Positions 50,827 through 58,736 of a DNA stretch of 64,000 bases are shown one piece after another. The notes below the pieces were generated by a model. That model worked only from the letters and a program-made list of their open reading frames with translations. It had not been told where the DNA came from and did not search any database. The stretch's first letter is position 1. Each line of letters opens with the position of its first letter. The stretch spans positions 2,341,526 to 2,405,525 of the forward strand of contig NZ_CP025025.1 in NCBI RefSeq assembly GCF_002874535.1, in the 5' to 3' direction. Both the position numbers and the translations under genes were made by a program. Source of the stretch: Mesobacillus jeotgali. GTDB lineage: Bacteria > Bacillota > Bacilli > Bacillales > Cytobacillaceae.

Positions 50827-52173
50827 TTATACTTCCCTTCTCATTGCCTGGAGTACATCCACTTTAGTGGCTCGCTGTGCAGGACGCAGTCCGGACAGAA
50901 TCGTGACCAGGTAGCAGATGATAAAACTGATGATTGGCAAGGTATATGGAATGTGGCTGAATATCAGACCTTCTGGCGGTTCTTCGCCGAAAGCCTGCTT
51001 AATGATCAGCGGCAGTCCAAAATTCACGATGAAACTTATGGCATAAGCGACTAGTGTTCCTATTGCTGCTCCAATCAGACCGATATAACTGCTTTCAAGA
51101 AGGAAAATCTTTTTGATTGTCTTAGGATTTGCCCCAATCGCTTTCATGATTCCTATGTCAGGTGCCCTTTCTGTCACAGCCATGGTCATTGTATTATATA
51201 TTCCTATCGATGCAATAATAATCGCAATTGTTCCGATAAAAATTAATCCTGCCTTTACGATGGTGAACATCATATTAACATCCTTCAACTCATTTATCAC
51301 AGAATAAGAGGGATAGTTATTGTCTTTTAAATGCGCAGAAATGTCTTTAACTGATTCCATATCTTTTGCGTAAATTTTTACTTGATCATACTGGTCAGTA
51401 GGGATAGTTGGGAGCTCCATGTCCGGATTATTAGGATCTTTCATCATTCCGCGTGGAGTCCCTGTGAACTCCTCGACCTGCTTTAGCACTCCTTCGGAAA
51501 CAAATACTACATTGTCATAAATCCATTCCTTTGTTGGTTTCTTGCGGATTCCGACAACAGTTACTTCCAAAGGTTTTTTTACCTCTTTACCGTCTTCGAA
51601 CTTGATAACTTCCATGGTGATTTTCTTGCCGACCAACTCGCCTTTATAGCGGAATTCTTCTTTTATCTGCCCCTTTTCATTGTAAAGATCTTCTGTTATC
51701 TCTTTACTAGGGTGGAGATCTTGGAAGAAATGATAACCTACAACCACTTCAGTTTCCTCTTTAGGAAGCCTGCCTTCGGACAGTTCAAGTCCTGCCTTTG
51801 TTTCAGATGGCATATGTGCAACTACTGCCTGGGCATTTGTCTGGTGTTCTTCTACTTCAAACTTATAATTTTGCAGGTTTTTCCTTCTTGTCACAGCTTT
51901 GACATCCTCTATTCCTTCAAAGAATGAAATATCATCATTAGTCAGCTGTCTGAAACCATTATTCGGCTCCTCTTTGCCAGGGACCTCGATTTCAGTCACA
52001 ATTCTTCTTTCCAGCGTTTCTTTTACAATGGATTTATGGAGACCAAACCCCACAGAAGCAAGCACAATCAGGAATGCCACACTCATAGCCGTGGCTAGTA
52101 TGGTCATGAACAACCGACTCCGATTCTTTTTCATATTTTGCCTGACGAATTGAAATTGATCTTTAAGCCTCAT
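50827..52173 (-). CDS. FtsX/MacB-type ABC permease (YtrF-like)
   Basis: 448 residues from ATG 52173, which overlaps the end of the ATPase gene by 11 bases; GAGG precedes it. One N-terminal membrane segment (FMTILATAMSVAFLIVLASVGFGLHKS), a large extracytoplasmic domain (~60-300) and three C-terminal segments with the FtsX motif (GIYNTMTMAVTERAPDIGIMKAIGANPKTIKKIFLLES). Size and partner match YtrF of the B. subtilis ytr operon, which is regulated by YtrA. MacB-type systems do mechanical work on envelope or peptide substrates rather than classical import. Confidence 0.85.
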   Translation of the reverse strand: MRLKDQFQFVRQNMKKNRSRLFMTILATAMSVAFLIVLASVGFGLHKSIVKETLERRIVTEIEVPGKEEPNNGFRQLTNDDISFFEGIEDVKAVTRRKNLQNYKFEVEEHQTNAQAVVAHMPSETKAGLELSEGRLPKEETEVVVGYHFFQDLHPSKEITEDLYNEKGQIKEEFRYKGELVGKKITMEVIKFEDGKEVKKPLEVTVVGIRKKPTKEWIYDNVVFVSEGVLKQVEEFTGTPRGMMKDPNNPDMELPTIPTDQYDQVKIYAKDMESVKDISAHLKDNNYPSYSVINELKDVNMMFTIVKAGLIFIGTIAIIIASIGIYNTMTMAVTERAPDIGIMKAIGANPKTIKKIFLLESSYIGLIGAAIGTLVAYAISFIVNFGLPLIIKQAFGEEPPEGLIFSHIPYTLPIISFIICYLVTILSGLRPAQRATKVDVLQAMRREV

Positions 52174-52861
52174 TTGCCAATACCTCCTCAACAACTTTGC
52201 CATCTCTTAATTCAATGGTACGATGGCCGATTTGGGCAACCTTGTCATCATGAGTAATGATTAAAAATGTAATGCCAAGCTCTCTGTTTAATTTAATGAT
52301 GAATTTGAGTAAATCTTCTTCTGTTTCCGAGTCAAGACTGCCGGTCGGTTCATCCGCAAGAATGATTGGCGGATTGACAATAAGTGCACGGGCGATGCTT
52401 ACCCTCTGCTGCTGACCTCCTGAAAGTTCGCCAGGATAGTGATCCTGATAGTCAGATAATCCCACCATATCAAGGATTTCATTTGTTCGTATTTTCCTTT
52501 CTTCCTCTTTGACCCCCTTTAAAATTAGAGGCAGTTCTACATTTTGATAGGCTGTCATGCTAGGGATCAATTGAAAGCTTTGAAAAATGAATCCCAGATG
52601 CTGAATCCGGAAGTCGGCAAACTTTGTTTCGTTTAAAGTAGATGTTTTGATTCCATTGATCGTGATTTCTCCTTCTTTCGGCCTTATAAATCCGCTGACA
52701 AGGTTGAGGAGTGTTGATTTTCCTGAACCGCTTCTGCCCACAATGGTTACAATTTCTCCTTGGTTCACCTTAAAAGAAACATCCTTCAACACAGGAATTA
52801 TCGTTTTTCTACCTTTTTTGCCGATTTCAAAATCGTGGCTCAAATTGTTGATTGATATCAT
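52163..52861 (-). CDS. MacB/LolD-type ABC ATPase (YtrE-like)
   Basis: 232 residues. Walker A VGRSGSGKST at ~41-50, LSGGQQQRVSIARAL signature, Walker B PIILADEPTGSLDSETE, switch His in IITHDD. PIILADEPTGSLD is typical of the MacB/LolD/FtsE subgroup that pairs with FtsX-fold permeases; the partner overlaps it downstream. AGGTGCGTCA precedes the ATG. Separated from the sigma-factor gene by a terminator-like hairpin (52922-52947), so it may have its own promoter or be reached by readthrough. Confidence 0.9.
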   Translation of the reverse strand: MISINNLSHDFEIGKKGRKTIIPVLKDVSFKVNQGEIVTIVGRSGSGKSTLLNLVSGFIRPKEGEITINGIKTSTLNETKFADFRIQHLGFIFQSFQLIPSMTAYQNVELPLILKGVKEEERKIRTNEILDMVGLSDYQDHYPGELSGGQQQRVSIARALIVNPPIILADEPTGSLDSETEEDLLKFIIKLNRELGITFLIITHDDKVAQIGHRTIELRDGKVVEEVLANEA

Positions 52862-52921
52862 TGACGCACCTCTTCTACTAAATATTTGAATAAAATATAT
52901 TTTTTACCATTAATTAAGCCC

Positions 52922-52947
52922 AAAAAATAGGCGATTGGTTAATCGCC
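52922..52947 (-). terminator. Terminator-like hairpin after the ECF sigma gene
   Basis: On the minus strand GGCGATT-AACC-AATCGCC then TATTTTTTG. Might attenuate rather than fully stop transcription into the ATPase/permease pair. Confidence 0.75.
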
Positions 52948-52959
52948 CAAATAGAACTA

Positions 52960-53481
52960 TTAGGCTGGGTACTTCTCTGACATAACTTTTTTCAGTTGTT
53001 TTCGAGCTCTGTGGAGACGTGTTTTGACTGTCCCTGATTTAATATTCAATTTGCAGGCGATTTCATCTTCTTTTAATCCGTATTGAAACCTCAATACCAA
53101 CACTTGCTGGTACTCATTCGTCAGCAAGAACAGCATATGTTGAATTTCTTCTTTAAATAGGATGATTTCGACTTCCTTTTCTAGCGATTGGTTGTTATCA
53201 TAATCACTGAAAATTTGCTCCATAATGCTCTGGTCAGAAGGAAGCCATTTTCTTCTTTTCTCTGCCCGCAAATAATCAATTGCAGTCCTTGCCGCGATTG
53301 CTGCTAACCATGAACCGATTTTATGTGTATCTATGATGGTATCTGCCTTTTTGTATGCCTTTATGAAAGTCTCCTGGACTACATCTTCTGCTAGATGTCT
53401 ATCTTTAGTAATACTGAAAGCAATTTGACAAAGCTTTTTCCCGTGGATTCTATAAAGCTCGTCAAAATCAATCTTAGCCAT
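52960..53481 (-). CDS. ECF-type RNA polymerase sigma factor
   Basis: 173 residues from ATG 53481, with AAGGGGG six bases upstream; an in-frame upstream extension to 53523 contains the ribosome binding site. Sigma region 2 is in ITKDRHLAEDVVQETFIKAYKK and SWLAAIAARTAIDYLRAEKRRKW; region 4 is in LTNEYQQVLVLRFQYGLKEDEIACKLNIKSGTVKTRLHRARKQLKK. No anti-sigma factor with a membrane segment and zinc motif lies next to it. It sits 69 bases downstream of the large permease gene and between the two halves of the ytr-like cluster, which is unusual. Confidence 0.9.
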   Translation of the reverse strand: MAKIDFDELYRIHGKKLCQIAFSITKDRHLAEDVVQETFIKAYKKADTIIDTHKIGSWLAAIAARTAIDYLRAEKRRKWLPSDQSIMEQIFSDYDNNQSLEKEVEIILFKEEIQHMLFLLTNEYQQVLVLRFQYGLKEDEIACKLNIKSGTVKTRLHRARKQLKKVMSEKYPA

Positions 53482-53549
53482 ATCCATCCCCCTTGCCCTA
53501 TAACTAACATTTGCAAGCTTCACTGCTTACAATCTTTGTCTAGTGTTTT

Positions 53550-55505
53550 TTACTTAAAATACTCCTTGATAAATGCTGGTGCATCTTTATCGCTAAATGT
53601 ACGAATCTCTTTGTGATTACCTGCTTTGTATACGAAAATTGCGGTATACGGGGCTTCATTAAACCAGCCATAACCTGCATTCTCGATCGAAGAGAGCAAT
53701 TGGTCTTGTTCACTCAGTTTAAGTGCGTTTTTATCGTTCATAATACGATTAATTATTTCTTCTTCAGGATACTCTTTGAATTGTTCCTGTTCTATTGAAT
53801 CATTTGTCACGACAATATAGTCTATATCATCAGGTGTCACAATTGCTTCTTTCAGCATGTCGTTTTCCTCCAGCCATGCGATGAAGCTTTTATATGAATG
53901 CTTTAATGCTATATGGTCATAATCGTTTATGCCTGACATAATTTCAATCGATGAGGTGTTACCTACTGTATAATAATCAATTGTAAATGGTTCTTGCTCA
54001 ATTTCCTTTTTAAGGATTGCAATAGCCTGGTTAATTTTTTCCTTATCGGTAATTGTCAACTGGCTATCAGTTATGTGTTTGTTTATTCTAATAGAGGTAA
54101 TGTCATCTGTATTCATCTTAAAAATAGGCTGATGTGCATGCTTATACTCTAAAGATTCAAATATCTCTCTCATTTTGGGCTCGTAATCAAATCGATCGAT
54201 GGTGTACTGGCGTACCAGTTTATCTCCATTTTTCAATTCATAGATAAAGAGAGCAAATTCCTGTGATTTCATTCCTTGTTCATTCTTTTTTTCATTATTG
54301 ATGATACTCTCGTGGAACTTTCGGACTGCCTCAATATTTTCTTGCTGGAATAGTGGTTTGGGAGCAAGTCGATCATCCGCGTCCATATAAACATGATTCG
54401 CGTAGGTGACACTTTTAATCTCATCTAGAGCAGGCACCTTATTTTCGTATGGAGCGAACGCTTGAGTCATGAGGATCAAGACCGCCATCGCAACCGCAAA
54501 ATATCCAAGGCCTTTTACTTTTCCAAAGACCCTCCATGTTTTCTGAAGAACCATTTCGGCAGCGAAGTATCCGATGATCCCTCCAGCTGTGTATCCAAAT
54601 ATCAGCCAGGCAAATTTATTCTGCATTGCATCGAAATACATGCCACCTAGAAGCATCATGCAGAAAGCTGCTCCGTATTTAAAAACTACTTTCAAACCAT
54701 TAAAAGCAATTGCTTCCGATGCTGCTTCAATATTCCTTTTTTTATAGATAAATAGGGACAGGACATATGAGACCAATACAAAGACTGAATATAAGAGAAC
54801 TGCCTTCACAGATATTGACTGACCCTCTAAAACAGTCAGATGTGAAATAGGCGAAAGATATTCTATATTCCTAATCTGATAATAATCACTAGGAAAGCCA
54901 TACAACATAAGTCCAAGATTATAGATAACCAGCAGAGTGAACCCGGCCGGAAACAGTAGCATGATGTATGTCAAGACGCCCTGGACCACCGAAATACCTG
55001 TGACCATTGCTATAAAAACTCCTGACAGATAAAATACAGCGTTAAATAACACGACGATTCCTGTCCATCTGAAAATATCGTCCATCTCGAAATATAAATT
55101 CAGGTCATACACACTGTGAATTAAAGAAGTAGCCATCGCAATCAGGATGACTGGAATTATCAGAAATACAAACCCTGTCAGTGTATAAAAGTGGAATATA
55201 TCCTGCCGTTTCAATGGCAGACTATGGATTAAATCTGCTGCCTGCTTCACATGCAGAAAACGATAAAGAAAGATTGCCATAACAACTGGCACTGTAATAA
55301 ACATGATGAACTGTATTCCAAAATTGAAATCAAATAATCTTTCCACTGGCATGAAATCACGGTAGTTCTCACCGGAATACATCATCATGATTCTTAATGG
55401 AATCGCGAAAAATAATGCCAGGAAGTAAATGACGGATATCCAGCCGACGTTTCTTCCAACCTGGAGTACCATTTCTTTGTTAAACAATGATGTTTTTGAT
55501 TGCAT
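53550..55505 (-). CDS. Large ABC permease of the YtrC/D position, with extracytoplasmic domain
   Basis: 651 residues from ATG 55505 (GGGG at nine bases); its start overlaps the end of the ATPase gene by 26 bases. About ten membrane segments in the first ~370 residues, then a ~280-residue mostly polar C-terminal part (~370-651), probably extracytoplasmic (DUF6449-like). Segment HSLPLKRQDIFHFYTLTGFVFL is the ABC-2 coupling loop. In B. subtilis ytrC and ytrD encode two ~330-residue permeases; here one protein of twice that size fills the slot. Confidence 0.8.
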   Translation of the reverse strand: MQSKTSLFNKEMVLQVGRNVGWISVIYFLALFFAIPLRIMMMYSGENYRDFMPVERLFDFNFGIQFIMFITVPVVMAIFLYRFLHVKQAADLIHSLPLKRQDIFHFYTLTGFVFLIIPVILIAMATSLIHSVYDLNLYFEMDDIFRWTGIVVLFNAVFYLSGVFIAMVTGISVVQGVLTYIMLLFPAGFTLLVIYNLGLMLYGFPSDYYQIRNIEYLSPISHLTVLEGQSISVKAVLLYSVFVLVSYVLSLFIYKKRNIEAASEAIAFNGLKVVFKYGAAFCMMLLGGMYFDAMQNKFAWLIFGYTAGGIIGYFAAEMVLQKTWRVFGKVKGLGYFAVAMAVLILMTQAFAPYENKVPALDEIKSVTYANHVYMDADDRLAPKPLFQQENIEAVRKFHESIINNEKKNEQGMKSQEFALFIYELKNGDKLVRQYTIDRFDYEPKMREIFESLEYKHAHQPIFKMNTDDITSIRINKHITDSQLTITDKEKINQAIAILKKEIEQEPFTIDYYTVGNTSSIEIMSGINDYDHIALKHSYKSFIAWLEENDMLKEAIVTPDDIDYIVVTNDSIEQEQFKEYPEEEIINRIMNDKNALKLSEQDQLLSSIENAGYGWFNEAPYTAIFVYKAGNHKEIRTFSDKDAPAFIKEYFK

Positions 55506-56379
55506 AGCCGATATCCCCCATTTCATATATAAATATCTCCTCTAAGGTCAATGGGAGGATATCAAAAATAACAGGGTCGGTTTGATTGATAATCTTCTCG
55601 ATCTCATCCTCTTTCCCCCTGATAATACATACCATGACACTTCCCCTTCTTTCGCAGTGGAGCATTGCCAGTTGATTTTCAAGGTGCTTCGGTGTTTCTC
55701 CCTTATAAGCTACTTGAACCTTATGTATATCAGATTTGAGGTCATCAAGGTCTTTTTCCAAAAGAAGTGACCCATGATGTACAATTCCAATATGGTCGCA
55801 AATATCTTCAATTTCACGCAAGTTATGGGATGATATCAAAATCGTCATTTCCCTGTCTGCGACATCCTGTATCAATAGGTTTTTAACCTTTTTCCTAGCC
55901 ACCGGATCCAATCCATCCATGGGTTCATCAAGAATCAATATCTCAGGCATCGTCGATAAGGCGAGCCAGAAAGCTGCTTGTCTTTGAATCCCTTTTGAAA
56001 AGGTATGTAATTTTTTGTTCATGCTGAAGCCGAATACCTCGGCTAATTTCATAAATCTTGCTTCATTCCATGAAGGGTAAATGCTTTTATAGAAATTCGC
56101 CATCTGCTTGACTGTATACTGAGGAAAGAAATATGGCTGGTCGGATATATAAAATATCTTTTCTTTTAAGGCTTGGTTTTCGAAGACCGCTGAACCTTCC
56201 AGAAGCACCTTCCCAGAATCCTGTTTATAAATTCCAGCAAGCAATTTAATGATGGTAGTTTTACCTGCACCATTCGATCCAATCAAACCGTATATTGAGC
56301 CTTTATTAATAGTTATATTGACATTTTTTACTGCCTCGTGTTTTTCAAATGTTTTATTTATATCGATCATTTGAATCAT
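55480..56379 (-). CDS. ytrB: ABC transporter ATP-binding protein (YtrB-like)
   Basis: 299 residues. Walker A GSNGAGKTT at ~34-42, signature FSKGIQRQAAFWLALS, Walker B LILDEPMDGLDP, switch His in ISSHNL. In the divergent signature SKGIQRQ replaces LSGGQ, as in the YtrB/YhcH-type subgroup linked to GntR regulators. It overlaps the regulator gene by 26 bases and the permease gene by 26 bases, so all three are coupled. The name rests on this context and on the regulator. Confidence 0.8.
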   Translation of the reverse strand: MIQMIDINKTFEKHEAVKNVNITINKGSIYGLIGSNGAGKTTIIKLLAGIYKQDSGKVLLEGSAVFENQALKEKIFYISDQPYFFPQYTVKQMANFYKSIYPSWNEARFMKLAEVFGFSMNKKLHTFSKGIQRQAAFWLALSTMPEILILDEPMDGLDPVARKKVKNLLIQDVADREMTILISSHNLREIEDICDHIGIVHHGSLLLEKDLDDLKSDIHKVQVAYKGETPKHLENQLAMLHCERRGSVMVCIIRGKEDEIEKIINQTDPVIFDILPLTLEEIFIYEMGDIGYAIKNIIV

Positions 56380-56761
56380 CTTGCCCGCTTCCCCCTTTCA
56401 AACCATCAAGGTTACCAATCATCTCATGTAAATCTTTCGCAGTAATGCCCAGGTAAAATGCTTCCTGTAGCAGTTTTTCCAGATCCTGCTTCACCTGCAG
56501 TATTTTATCTGCATCCTTGCCAGGTTCCATCGCATTGACAAAACTCCCCTTGCCTTTTAATGAATAAATGAATCCCTGAACCTCAAGCTCTCTATATGCC
56601 TTTTGGATTGTATTCGGGTTTATTGTCAATTGCTGTGCCATCTGACGCACAGAAGGCAATTGTTCATCAGGTTTGAGCACTTCATTAATGATCAGCTCTT
56701 TCATCTTATCTACCAGCTGCTCGTATATTGGTTTTCGGCTCCTCAGGTCAAGCTCAAACAT
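56354..56761 (-). CDS. ytrA: GntR-family regulator (YtrA-like)
   Basis: 135 residues. The winged helix-turn-helix lies in IYEQLVDKMKELIINEVLKPDEQLPSVRQMAQQLTINPNTIQKAYRELEVQGFIYSLKGKGSFV; the C-terminal part is a short helical dimerisation segment (DADKILQVKQDLEKLLQEAFYLGI). This short-tailed architecture defines the YtrA subfamily. In B. subtilis YtrA represses its own operon and responds to lipid II-binding antibiotics such as ramoplanin. First gene of the operon, with a palindromic site just upstream. Confidence 0.88.
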   Translation of the reverse strand: MFELDLRSRKPIYEQLVDKMKELIINEVLKPDEQLPSVRQMAQQLTINPNTIQKAYRELEVQGFIYSLKGKGSFVNAMEPGKDADKILQVKQDLEKLLQEAFYLGITAKDLHEMIGNLDGLKGGSGQDDSNDRYK

Positions 56762-56775
56762 AATGACCCCCTATC

Positions 56776-56822
56776 TGTACTAAGTGTACTATTATTATTA
56801 ATACAGTTAAATTATATGCCAA
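56776..56822 (-). promoter_or_regulatory. Probable promoter and operator of the ytr-like operon
   Basis: On the minus strand TTGGCA (56822-56817) and AATAAT (56799-56794) are 17 bases apart; a TATAAT also lies at 56816-56811. Downstream, GTAC repeated at 56777 and 56786 with five bases between forms a small palindrome, AGTACACTTAGTAC, that could be the YtrA site. Placement is by eye only. Confidence 0.45.
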
Positions 56823-57006
56823 CCACTTCCAAAAAGATAGGGGATATTTTCTTAATAATTTCTTAAGAAAAATTAAGAAATCCATGCCTAACTCATGATG
56901 GTGAACTATATAAGGAATGGTTATATTATCTATTTAGTGTAATTTTACACAAATAGTATATGCTATAACAAGGCTTTGAGAGAAAAATAATTCGACAAAA
57001 AAAAAA

Positions 57007-57027
57007 CACCCTAGCGTAGCTAGAGTG
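57007..57027 (-). terminator. Terminator of the GNAT gene
   Basis: CACCCTAGC-GTA-GCTAGAGTG with a T run on the minus strand; overlaps the stop codon. Confidence 0.75.
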
Positions 57028-57502
57028 CTAATTTATAGCAGATAAAATCGCATATTTCTTCTGTTTCTTTTTGAAAAAGACATCTATCTAAAACTTTTTG
57101 TGATGGTAAATTATCTTTGGTGGTTTTCGCATGTAATTCTTTCAGGTTCATCTTCTTTGCCTCTGAAATAAGCAATTGCAGCCCTTTAACAGCAGCTCCC
57201 TTGCCAGTAAATTGTTGTCCTACCCGATAACCGATCTTGCCGGATTTAGTTACCCAATCAATATCGACAAGGTTCATTCTACCGATGATTTGTCCATTTC
57301 CGTCTTTGATTAAATAAAACAGAGACCTCCTATCACCCTGTTCCTCCAATAACTCCTCCAAGATTTCACTAAAATCTTCAAATCTAAAATACGAATCTGG
57401 TCTTGGAGGGACAAACCTTTCGAAAAAATTTTTGTTATCTTTCTCAAACGCGAACAATTGCTCCGCATCATCCAGTGACAATGACGATAAATACAGGTTC
57501 AT
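57020..57502 (-). CDS. GNAT acetyltransferase, RimJ/RimL type
   Basis: 160 residues. LSLDDAEQLFAFEKDNKNFFERFVPPRPDSYF is the subfamily N-terminus; GKIGYRVGQQFTGKGAAVKGLQLLISEAKKMNLKELHAKTTKDNLPSQKVLDRCLFQKE holds the acetyl-CoA loop (FTGKGAA) and the asparagine/serine helix. The C-terminal strand ends at DFICYKL. Substrate unknown. One of five GNAT-only genes in the window. Confidence 0.85.
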   Translation of the reverse strand: MNLYLSSLSLDDAEQLFAFEKDNKNFFERFVPPRPDSYFRFEDFSEILEELLEEQGDRRSLFYLIKDGNGQIIGRMNLVDIDWVTKSGKIGYRVGQQFTGKGAAVKGLQLLISEAKKMNLKELHAKTTKDNLPSQKVLDRCLFQKETEEICDFICYKLAL

Positions 57503-57692
57503 ACTTTTTTACCCTCCAATTTTGAAGTTACTTTGAAGATGTATTACATCAAACAATCATGATTTAGACTCGATATCTAGGCATATTTACTATTCGCCAT
57601 GTTTTCTCTAAAACCTTTCCAACAAACACCAACTAATCCAAAATACATTAAACACCACCTGCTTATCCATAATAAAATGGGAGGTGAAGAAG

Positions 57693-58601
57693 TTGAAATG
57701 GTTATTAGCAATTGGACTTATTCTTTCTAGCAGTACAGCAGATAATCATGATGAAATAGATCTAGTTTGGGATGGTGAATCAATTGTAGAAGTTCAGCGA
57801 TCAGACTTTTCGATTCCATGGTTTGGGTATCCAATTCTAAACCATACAATGCTTGAAACATTAAATAAACAGATGACTCTTCAAATTAAGAAGGAACCTA
57901 CAAATGCAGGTTTGGATGAATACGGGAACATCATACCAGAAGAAGTGGGATATATTCTTGATGAGAAAAAGTTCAAGGGAAAATTCACAGCAAGTTTTTT
58001 TGAAAAACATCATTCACGATTAGAAGTGCCGACCTTACCTGTATATCCGAAGGTAGACAGCGAAATCATTGCCAATATACGAACAAATCTAATTGGCCAT
58101 TACATAACATATTTCAATAGTAGGAACAAGGAACGGACCCATAACATTAACCTTGCTGCGGAAGCAATCAATAATCATGTTGTTTTTCCCGGGGAAACCT
58201 TCTCCTTCAATAAAACTGTCGGCAAACGTACCGCCTCACGCGGTTATCAGCCTGCACCCATAATTGTTAGAGGAGAATTATCAGAGGGAATTGGCGGAGG
58301 TATATGCCAGGTATCATCAACACTTTTTAATGCAGCTGATCGCTCTGGCATGAAGATACTCGAGCGGTATTCTCACAGCAAGCAGGTTCCCTACGTCCCA
58401 CCTGGCAGGGATGCAACTGTCAGTTGGTATGGACCTGATTTCACATTCAAGAACAAATACAACCAGCCTATTTTAATCAGGGCTAAAACTTATCCTGGAA
58501 AAATGATCGTTATGATTTACTCATCTGATGAAATCAATATAGAAAAACGCAAAATTCCCAGTACGGATAGTAGTATTATAATACCTGAAGAAGCCATATG
58601 A
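57693..58601 (+). CDS. VanW family protein
   Basis: 302 residues from TTG 57693 (GGGAGG eight bases upstream); a GTG at 57684 lies in the site. The N-terminus MKWLLAIGLILSSSTA is a signal peptide or anchor. The VanW domain core is INNHVVFPGETFSFNKTVGKRTASRGYQPAPIIVRGELSEGIGGGICQVSSTLFNAADRSGMKILERYSHSKQVPYVPPGRDATV, with the GGGICQVSSTL signature. Extracytoplasmic; linked in other bacteria to the cell wall and to vancomycin-resistance clusters, but with no established activity. Its neighbour is a penicillin-binding protein, which fits a wall role. Confidence 0.88.
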   Translation: MKWLLAIGLILSSSTADNHDEIDLVWDGESIVEVQRSDFSIPWFGYPILNHTMLETLNKQMTLQIKKEPTNAGLDEYGNIIPEEVGYILDEKKFKGKFTASFFEKHHSRLEVPTLPVYPKVDSEIIANIRTNLIGHYITYFNSRNKERTHNINLAAEAINNHVVFPGETFSFNKTVGKRTASRGYQPAPIIVRGELSEGIGGGICQVSSTLFNAADRSGMKILERYSHSKQVPYVPPGRDATVSWYGPDFTFKNKYNQPILIRAKTYPGKMIVMIYSSDEINIEKRKIPSTDSSIIIPEEAI

Positions 58602-58605
58602 TTAT

Positions 58606-58638
58606 AAAAGGAATCCTCGCCAAGCAAGGATTCCTTTT
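58606..58638 (+). terminator. Terminator of the VanW gene
   Basis: AAAAGGAATCCT-loop-AGGATTCCTTTT. Confidence 0.8.
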
Positions 58639-58736
58639 ATTTTACAGGAAAACCTTTACATTGTAGTTAAACTTTACGTACACTTATGGTAATAGATGGT
58701 TTTTATATAAATATATTTTCATAGGATGTGAGCTAC

